A stretch of DNA of 64,000 bases from Casuarina equisetifolia (Eukaryota; Streptophyta; Magnoliopsida; Fagales; Casuarinaceae): NCBI GenBank assembly GCA_028551475.1, contig CM052355.1, forward strand, positions 7,316,001 through 7,380,000, read 5' to 3'. Both the position numbers and the translations under genes were made by a program. Shown in pieces: positions 55,781 through 64,000 of this stretch (position 1 is its first letter; each line of letters starts with the position of its first letter). The notes beneath the pieces are model-generated. The model was not told where the DNA came from. It saw nothing but the letters and a program-made list of their open reading frames with translations, and did no database searches.

Positions 55781-58700
55781 TCATTTTGCGATTAATCCTC
55801 TTTTTCCTTTTAATTTTACTTCTTGTGCCTGTTTTTCACTTCTCCATTGTAACTTCTATGGTTTGATCTTTCTTTTCGTTTACCTTTTTCCTTTTTTCTG
55901 GTCGCAGATGCTTGAGACCGCTGTACTGGATGTTTAGGTAATGGCCAAAAAAGTGCTTGGTGGGGGGGGTCAATACTCTGCGAGGTGGGCTTTGTTTTTG
56001 GCAAAAGGTATTGATTTGTAACGTAGGTCACGATTGTGCCTTTTGCTTTCCTGGCACATACTTTCTTCTTCATCCCCAAAAAAAACATGTTTGGGATCTG
56101 TAGCTTGCCTATTTAAGTGGAAACATCTCGTTCTACAGTTGGTAAGTATTCGATCACCTTTTTATGTGAGTTGTGCTTGTACGAGTTCATATGCTTGGAC
56201 CCATCAAACAAATGAGCAACGGCCTCGTTCGAATACCACCATCACCCCTTCGCATTTAGCAAGGATTTGCTTATTCTATACACTATCCAATGCAGCTTAA
56301 GTCCATTCCGCTGATACTCTCCGGAACAACTAGATTCTGTTTTTGGCAATTACTCCACCCTACCCTCTACGAGTTCCCTTGTTAAGTGAATTATTAAATC
56401 AGAATGTGCTTGTTAAACCACAGTTGTGGGCAGTTTCATCCTAACCAGTTGCATTAGTTTTGAGAAAACGACCTCTAACTATAGCATTGTGACATCAAGC
56501 TTCATCTAACCAATTAGTATTATTATTATTATTATTATTATTTTGGGAGGAGGGGAGGGGGTTCTTTAATGGTATGACAAGAAAAGAAAAAGGTATGTTA
56601 GCCTACTGTCTGATTAAATACTTAACAGCAATTTATTCCAAATCATATATGTCCTCAAAACTATGGTTGTGTACGATTGTTTTATATAATATGAGATTAT
56701 TCTTTGCGTACTTCTTTTTCAGGGAAAACGGTGTACCATCGTTTTAGAAGTTTTTAGAGTTCTAGAAATTTTCAGAACAGCTCCGTATGCTTCATAATTT
56801 ATCTGAGAAACTTCTTGGTTTATACCATAGTTAGATCGATATTTTTTTTTTCAATCTCTTAGATATCGTATCTATTTTCTAACAGAAATTCAATTTAGAT
56901 CAAATTTTACGTCAAATGAAAGTCTATATATTGTGATCTATCGTTCCTTTGTGGGATTTTCCTTTTGTGGAAGTTTATCAAAAATAACTAAAACCTAAAG
57001 TACAGTAACTCTATTTAACAGGGAAACATAACGATTATTAGATAAAGTTGGAACTGAAAACCGAGTTTAAAAATATGTAAGCCGCTGCTAGTATTTGCCA
57101 AACAACTGAATTACGTTTCAGCGGATAGAACTTAAAAGACAATACAGAAAAAAAAGCAAGTCAGACTACCCTCTGCAGTAACACTGTTTTGACATCCAAC
57201 GTGCGTCATCGCAAAGGGCTCTATTTCTCAGTTTTACGGTTGAAAGCCGAGCAGATTTAAAACAATCTTGCAGGTGGATAAAATTTGTAACGAAACCGGA
57301 GGGCTGAAGCACAGACCACGAACCTCGGAGCAGGACCATAAAGAGAAAGCGGAGACCGCCAAGCCTGGTAGCTCCTTGTCACAACTGTGCTTTCTTCACT
57401 TCTGAGCAACAGTTGTCAGTCTGTCGCAGTCACATCACAATTACTCGACCACTATCAGCACCACCTTGGGTTGCCACCTATCGGGTGATTTCGTCTTCAG
57501 GAAGATTCTGCAATGACATCAGTCGCGTTTTGTTCTTGCTTTTACTTCAGGCTCTTGGACGAGTCTCAAAAGTCATGTTGATGGAAACTCGGCGACTAAG
57601 ACATCAAAATGGACTTGAGCCCACTAAAGACCTCTTTAAGAATATTGAGATCCTCGTTGAAAATATGGGACAACCTTTAAGATTTGTCTGCTGAAAAAAA
57701 AAATTGAAGTATAAATATAGTGGTTGGGGACATATTGTGGTTTCCCAAAAAGAACAGAGGTGTAGGAAAAAGAAAAAAAGAATCTATTCATACAATTTGA
57801 CACTATAATTAGCCACACTAGTGAAGGAATCTTATGCTAGGGATCTTGAGCAGATGCTAGTTGTCCCATTTCTTCAACGTAGAAACTTAGATTCAACTAA
57901 AGTGTTTTCTATGAAGAATGGAGAGATGTTACCAAAGTTTCCAGTACATTGCGTTGGGTTTAGGATTTGAACTTGTTTCTCCTTGGCTATCAGGCCTAGA
58001 CAATAGCTACTTATTGGCTTTTTTTTTTTTTGCTTCATGTGTACAAGAAATAAGGCTCTTAAGGTAAAACTTGAAAGAAAAAGAAAAAATACCATTTAAC
58101 CCTTAAGGTATCTTTTGGGTTGAATCTTTGGACTTTCTAATATGGTATCAAAATTAGTTATTTATCCGTGTATTCGAACTCAATCCCACAAATAGGTTAG
58201 TCTTTGATCTACAAAAATTGAGGTTAAATTGTAGGAAAATATTAGACAATAGAGTCTCACATTTAAAAGAAAAGTAATTATAAAGTGCTTTATAAGCTAG
58301 GGTAACCTTTTTTGTTAATCATGCCTTGTAGGTATAGGTGGACCTGGGCCTTTCACTTTTCTTATGTTTTTATGTAGGTTGGGTTCAAGAGTTGGACTTT
58401 AGCTGGCGTATATGAATGCTTTCATTAGGCAATTGCCTTTTCTTTTCCTTCTGTTTATTCTTTGAATTTATTTTTGTTATTAAGGCACCTAAGCTTACTC
58501 TATCACTATTACTAATTGAGATTAGTTATCATGGAAAGTTAATAGAGGTATGTTCTATTCTTTTTAATCTTTCTCTACTACTTGCTCCCTCTTCAATTTA
58601 GAATATGCTTAAATTACCTACTTTACATACAATATTGTCTATGGATTACTAATGTAAGTATGAAGTAAAATTCCTATAACTTGTGCATATAACATGGCAA

Positions 58701-59330
58701 ATGAATAAAGGATAAGATTAGAAAAATGTTGAGGAAGATAACTTGATGTGGCTCCCTACTACCAAGGCAAATAATCACTTGGAAGCCTTACATGGCAATC
58801 TCTTACTATGATGGAATGCATCAAAGTTTGTTTGCTTCATTTGTCTCCTTATGTGAATGGGCAACATATAACAGCTAAGACAACATTTCCTAACTGAAAC
58901 ACGACTTCTACAATGATAAAAGATGATTTGTAATGCCTTTTTTATCATTAGAGAATTATGTAGGGCTACATTCATTGAAGACAATGGGAGAGATGCACAA
59001 TGTGTGGGGTTGACATGTCATGTTTGTCCACATGTGTTGACAAGTGGACTTGAGGTGTCATGAATTTGTAACACACTTATTTCTTCTATAAAATTTTCAC
59101 AAATTTGATTCTTTTAATCTTAAACAACTTTATAAAATTCTCATAACCTAATTTTGCTTCAATTAGAATATTTAAAACTCTAACATCAAACCTATTTCTT
59201 TAAAAATCCTTGTTCTCCTCTCCCTTAATCATTAACCCTACTTATATAGTGCATGTCACCTAAGATTAGATTGCACTTGAATAGCTTCTTACTACCTCCA
59301 CCAAATTTATCATCACCTAACTCACCCATC
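55781..59330. other. Spacer downstream of GRF, no recognised gene
   Basis: Includes the GRF 3' UTR and an (ATT)n run at 56517-56543. An unassigned 93-codon plus frame at 57413-57694 lies in locally GC-richer sequence. 58080-58330 is phrase-similar to plant LTR ends and to 12510-12600 (a pyrimidine-rich 'cttaagg..' string, '..ttgaatctttggactttctaa', '..tatggtatcaaaa'). No family could be assigned. Confidence 0.5.
56517..56543. repeat. (TTA)n microsatellite
   Basis: About nine ATT/TTA triplets. Confidence 0.9.
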
Positions 59331-59339
59331 ACACTTGAT

Positions 59340-61430
59340 CCCCTATCTTTTTGACCTACTTGGCCAGCATCTACACTACCCAATCCATAGGTCTTGCCTC
59401 CTCCCTTCACATGCAATTCCTCAGCATCAAGAAAGGTGATCAATCCATCATTAAGTACATTCAACTTGTGAAAATGGGAAAACCTATATTAGACAATGAA
59501 TATCACACTTATTTGTTTTGTGGTCTTAGCACCAAACATGCCTCCCTTGCCGCTATTATCTTCATCCTTTCACAAACATAGTAACTCTCATGCAACACCC
59601 TCCACCATATTCTCCTTTCTCATAAAGATAGATAAGATATGGGAGCTTTTGTTGGTGCTTGGGCATCTCAATGGCCTATGTGACCTACATTAAGCAATTT
59701 ACCTATCCCACCACCTTCTCGACCCTTTTTACAACTCCTAGTCATACCTAACAACCTATTACTGGTGTGGCAATTCCTCCACTAAGTGGCCTTTTAAACA
59801 CCCAACTCTTTAGGCAAACCACCAATAGAAGGGTGGCTATGGTCATCAATGCAACCTCTTGCTAGTTGTGGCCAACTAGAAGGAGAGTTTTGACCTTTAT
59901 GTTCCTTCTTCCTTCAAAGCCCACTATGTTACACCTACTCCCTAGGCTTCCACCCTTAACCTCCTTAGGCCCAACTGTATTTCTTTACCTTTAATTATTA
60001 TCCAAACCCACCACCTCAAGCTTATCTTTTCACTTTACCCTTATATGTTGCCCATTATACTCCTCATTTTCCTCCCTCATTCTTGTCTTTGGCTATTACT
60101 TCCTAGTATATTGACCCCTAGGTCTCTCATCATATCATTGATAAACTTGGAGCTTTGACTTCTACATCTTCCAACATGGACCCCTAAAGACACATAGTAA
60201 GTCATGGCATCTCTCTTCCCTTTACCCACACAAGTACCTTAAGTCTTCTTTGTCTCTTCAATTTTGGCTTTCAAATGTTTTAGTTATCCATTTAATTACT
60301 AAAAATTTATTATTTATCTTTAAGTTTTCTATTGAAAACTTTATGTTTTTTATCTTTTCCTTTCTATTTTCTTATTGTCTCCTTTTGTATTGTACAAGTC
60401 TTTCTCCATGATTGACTTGATCATGGCCTCCATTAGGTCTTGCCATCTAGGATATTGAAATCCCCATAAGCATCTTGTGCTAACCCATTTTCCTTGTATA
60501 GTCTCCATTTCGGACATGCCTCCTTAGACTCTTCTTTCTCTCCTTAGGTCCAAACATACAATTTTACTAGCTTTTCCTTATTCCTTTGTTTGGCATATGC
60601 TTACAGTAAGAGTTGCCACCATCTTATCTATCTTGTCTAGGTCCTCCTTTTTACTTCAACTAATTGATTTTGTTGTCTAAGGTCTTTCTTTGCAACACCT
60701 ATTGATTATTATCAATATAATGTGTCTTTTATTGATAAATATTCTTATTTTACATGGTTTTATCCCTTTACTGTGGTTCTCAATTTTTTCATACTTCTAC
60801 TATGTTTCATAAATTTATGGAGAATAAGTTATGTTGTACATTTTTAGATGATTTAATGAAACTACATTTCTAAGTTTCTTTTCACGGCCTTCCATACTTA
60901 CCCCACACAACATAGTATTCATTAGTCTATCTTCTATCCTTATTCTCTCTTTCCAAGTGGGCTAGTGGATTATAATCATTGCCATACCATGGAGAATGGC
61001 CTCACTCTCTTGACGTAGGCTTTAGTTCCCTTAACCTTTTAGAAATTTGCCTTTGAGATAGAGATATGCCTAATCAACTATCTTACTACTATTATTGGTA
61101 ATTTCTCCTTATGCTAGTTTTTTTTTTTTACTATCCTTTGATATTTCACACTTACAAATTTTTAGTTACATAATCCTTTCTTAACTACAACCTTATGCTT
61201 CTCAAAAGATAGCCATGCCTCTTGACTATCGCAGCTATCAATACTACTATTCTAACACACCTCCAAGATGGCATGCTTTTTTACCACACATTAACTCATT
61301 AGTGTACCTTTGTTCTAATTTTCACTACTTATTTCATACATTGAGCCCATCTTTTTTACTAAGATTGTTCATAATACCATGGTTGTTAAGTATACTATGC
61401 TCATCTGCAATGGCACTTCGGAGTTAGTTT
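59340..61430 (+). mobile_element. Heavily decayed Ty1-copia polyprotein relic
   Basis: Plus-strand fragments occur in the order of a copia polyprotein. Gag: at 59351-59581 the frame has YTTQSIGLASSLHMQFLSIK, KGDQSIIKYIQLVKM and a GLSTKHASL segment. A nucleocapsid-like stretch lies near 59800. A protease-like SSHHIIDKLGALTSTS is at about 60125-60170, with the catalytic triad spoiled. An integrase-like FIDKYSYFTWFYPFTVV lies near 60730-60780. Many stops and frame changes separate them, so nothing is functional. The rest (60900-61430) is too eroded to align by eye. LTRs were not found. Confidence 0.6.
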
Positions 61431-62409
61431 CACCTTCTCCTCATGCTTGACTAATCAGTTGTAAATGTTTTATAAGATCAAGTTCTATTTTGATGGTTCT
61501 CTAGAACTTTATAAGACTTGCCTAATATAAAAGACTTCTAACAAATACAAGAAGTCTATATGCTTTAGCTATTAGGTTTTGTAGATTTGACTTAACCTTA
61601 TCATGTTTGTCACCTTTGGCATTCTTTATATAAGCTTAAGCAAGTTCTACAAACATAGTATCAATTGTTGAGTTCTTTTCTCACTAAGCTTACTTTCATG
61701 ATTTATAGTACCAACAATTTTATGTTCATCATTCACATTGCGCAATTCAATATCTTCCTTTTAATCTATATATGACATAATTTTCACAAACTTTTCTTAT
61801 GTCTCGATTCTAAGCTTTCTTTCCACATTTCAATAAGTGCTTGTCATTAAAGACTTGAGCTAGTTTTACTACTTCCTTATTATTGAAGTTCAACCTACTT
61901 TGATAGTCTTTTTCTTGATTATGTCAAGTTCACTCATGAGATCCTCACTAGGGCCAAGAAGACGAATGCTTGGATTTTGTTGACTCCCTACATTACCGAT
62001 GAATATCTTTCTCTTTAGAGTGGTAATCCCCTTTCTGACCATTTCTTGTATTACACTATTATCATGACATTTTAGTATTTGATTTTCACTAGGCTAAATA
62101 TCACCTACTTCGTCAACATAACTTATCAGTTTCTCCATTGTCCTATTATGGCTTATTGGTTAGCAATAAGATGCATACCGTGTTATCTTTCTAACAATTT
62201 TTTCTTTAATCTTCTCCTTACTTAGAATCCCTCCTCTACTCTACATGTCTTTTTTTTATACAAGTTGGACTGATGATCGCAATGATTAATACTTAAATGG
62301 TAGCTTCAATGTCTACCTTGGTCATAACCTCATTTCTTGGAGTTGTCACAAACATAACACTATGACTCATTCTAGCATTAAGACTGAGTATAATAGCTTT
62401 TGTGCCAAG

Positions 62410-63043
62410 AAAGAACATTAAAGAAAATATTTTGTTGTGTCAAGAGTTAATGCACAATTATCACAAAGATATTCATGGGAAAAGGGTGGCAATAAAGGTT
62501 AATATTATGAAAGCATATGATTCAATAAACTGAAATGCAATCCTAAATACTCTGAAAGTTTTGAAGTTCTTAGACAAATTTAGATTGCTGATTGAAAGCT
62601 GCATCACTATTGTGGGATATTCTGTGAACATCAATGGCTCTCATACAGGTTTTTTTAAGGGGGCAAAGGGACTTAGACAAGGAGACCCTCTCTCTCCTTT
62701 TCTCTTTGTTATTGTGATGGAGATTCTTAACAGAATTATACAAAATAAAGTATCTTCTAGAAGGTTTAAATTTCATCGGAAATGCGCCAAAGAAAAGATC
62801 ACTCATTTATGCTTTGCTGATGATCTCTTTTTGTTTACTCATGGAGATATTAAGTCCATACTGTGTTTACTAGATGCTATGCAAGAGTTTGAAGATATAA
62901 CAGGTTTGAAGATGCATCCAGAGAAGTGTCAAATTTTCTTTTCAGGCTTGTTTGAACAGGAAAAGGCTCTAATACTTGATCATATAATAGCTTTGCTGAC
63001 ATTACGACTAAAGTTATGTGAATTATATAAATCTTCTTTGTGA
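62410..63043 (+). mobile_element. LINE (L1-type) reverse transcriptase fragment
   Basis: One reading frame from about 62416 to 63043 encodes part of a non-LTR reverse transcriptase: an ENILLCQELMHNYH segment, then VAIKVNIMKAYDSIN (catalytic-region equivalent of KVDLMKAYDSVNW), the GLRQGDPLSPFLFVIVMEIL motif and a FADDL catalytic motif, with LKMHPEKCQIFFSG downstream. A single TGA at 62531-62533 replaces the usual Trp codon after Asn; also, the first catalytic Asp is Asn (KVN). No endonuclease, poly-A tail or 5' end was found, so the piece is truncated on both sides. Confidence 0.92.
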
Positions 63044-64000
63044 TCTATGCTTTCCCACCCCATCCACTCCCCTTTTGGTATGATAATTTATAGATTCTTT
63101 ACCTTATAACTAATCTTATGTATCATGCTTCGATGAAGCACATAGATATCAACTGGCATTTTATTCATAAACACCTTTTATGTGATTAATTGCTCATTCA
63201 CTTCATCTCCTTTATTGGTTAGCTTGCCAACATCTTCACAAAGGTCTCATTTTAGCTCACTTTTTTCTCTTAAGGTCCAAGCTAACACTCCATTTTGCCC
63301 TATCAGATTGTAAAGGTTATTAGTGAAGTCAAGTGACATGGCTACATTAACTACAAATCAGCTTGACCCACCATATCAACTAATGACATGCTACCCTTCG
63401 TTTCTTTGCTTCTCACTTTAGTGCCATTTGCACACATGAAACTCCTCACTAACTAACCAACATTTGTAAGATTTTAGCAATGATTTCAAATTGTTTTGTT
63501 AAAATTTAGATTCTGAGCAACAAATCTTTATGAGATTCTACCAATGATTTCAAATTATTTTATAACAAATTTAGATTTTAACCAAATGCATCTTTGTAAT
63601 AATTTGAAGGGATAAAACAAAATAAATAAGAAAGTTCTTATAGATTTTGTTCTATTTATTTTTCTAAGCCTATTGTTTTAAGTGAATATCTCTTATCTCT
63701 AATCTCTTTCACCAATGCAAGGTGTATTCTTTGAACTTTTTTCTTTTCTTTTTTTTTGCCCCATATGTGTTTGAGTGGTTGTTAGAATGTCTTCCCATAT
63801 TATTTTTGGTGCTAATACAATTTTATTTTATTAAGAAAAAAGGAAGTGACCTGAGGTTACAAGCATCATATGAGTTAGCCCTTTAGGTTGGCTTTCTCAT
63901 AGAGTCTAATTGTCAAATCTACAAAAACAATAAACTTACAATCACAAAAAATAGTACTAAATATAGTTAGGTTTTCATGCCTAGAAATCATTAAAAATAG
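63044..64000. other. AT-rich sequence at the right edge, no gene recognised
   Basis: No open frame of note; small repeated phrases ('gattctaccaatgatttcaaatt'-like near 63470 and 63535). Confidence 0.5.

Noticed and set aside
57413..57694. 93-codon plus frame in GC-richer sequence as a gene
   Set aside because: No recognisable motif, splice partners or promoter; kept only as a remark in the spacer entry.

Overview
This is a plant nuclear window, almost certainly from a eudicot. The genes are intron-rich with GT-AG splice sites, spacers are long and AT-rich, and the proteins are plant families (plastid RSH, SPL2-type RING ligase, GRAS/NSP1, CNL-like NLR, DUF4220, GRF with a miR396 site). An intact NSP1-type gene fits a lineage that keeps arbuscular mycorrhizal signalling. 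The species cannot be named from the sequence.

Gene-dense left half (1-31 kb). The minus strand opens with the 5' five exons of an RSH2/RSH3-like ppGpp enzyme, whose 3' end lies outside the window. TAF9 (minus) and a small membrane protein (minus) follow. An SPL2-like membrane RING E3 ligase (plus, six exons) is convergent with an intronless NSP1-like GRAS gene (minus). Then come two intronless minus-strand genes: an unusual NLR with an N-terminal membrane span and a very long pre-NB-ARC region, and upstream of it a DUF4220/DUF594 membrane protein. From memory, Arabidopsis keeps RSH3-TAF9-SPL2 as consecutive loci on chromosome 1, and NSP1-like, GRF5 and RSH2 close together on chromosome 3. 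The window therefore looks like the unfractionated ancestral block.

Repeat-rich middle (31-52 kb). A diverged repeat family (about 32.7-35.3 kb and again 48.27-49.2 kb) flanks a segment. That segment holds decayed Ty1-copia LTR/gag-protease sequence, another LTR, a probable long solo-LTR-like block, and a 5'-truncated p300/CBP-type histone acetyltransferase (HAC) pseudogene. The pseudogene has three in-frame stops, a one-base frameshift and a lost splice donor. A separate degenerate HAC ZZ exon lies just upstream of it, then a three-copy tandem repeat and a second LTR-like element.

Right end (52-64 kb). A complete three-exon GRF5-type growth-regulating factor (plus) carries a QLQ domain, a WRC domain, the miR396 target site and a 43-codon upstream ORF. 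Downstream is an AT-rich spacer, then a heavily decayed Ty1-copia polyprotein and a LINE reverse-transcriptase fragment with one in-frame stop.

No tRNA, rRNA or CRISPR array was recognised. Apart from the NLR/DUF4220 pair, nothing suggests a new multi-gene system. The most interesting items are the NLR architecture with its altered MHD motif, the two HAC relics inside a repeat-bounded segment, the unclassified repeat family, and the preserved synteny.
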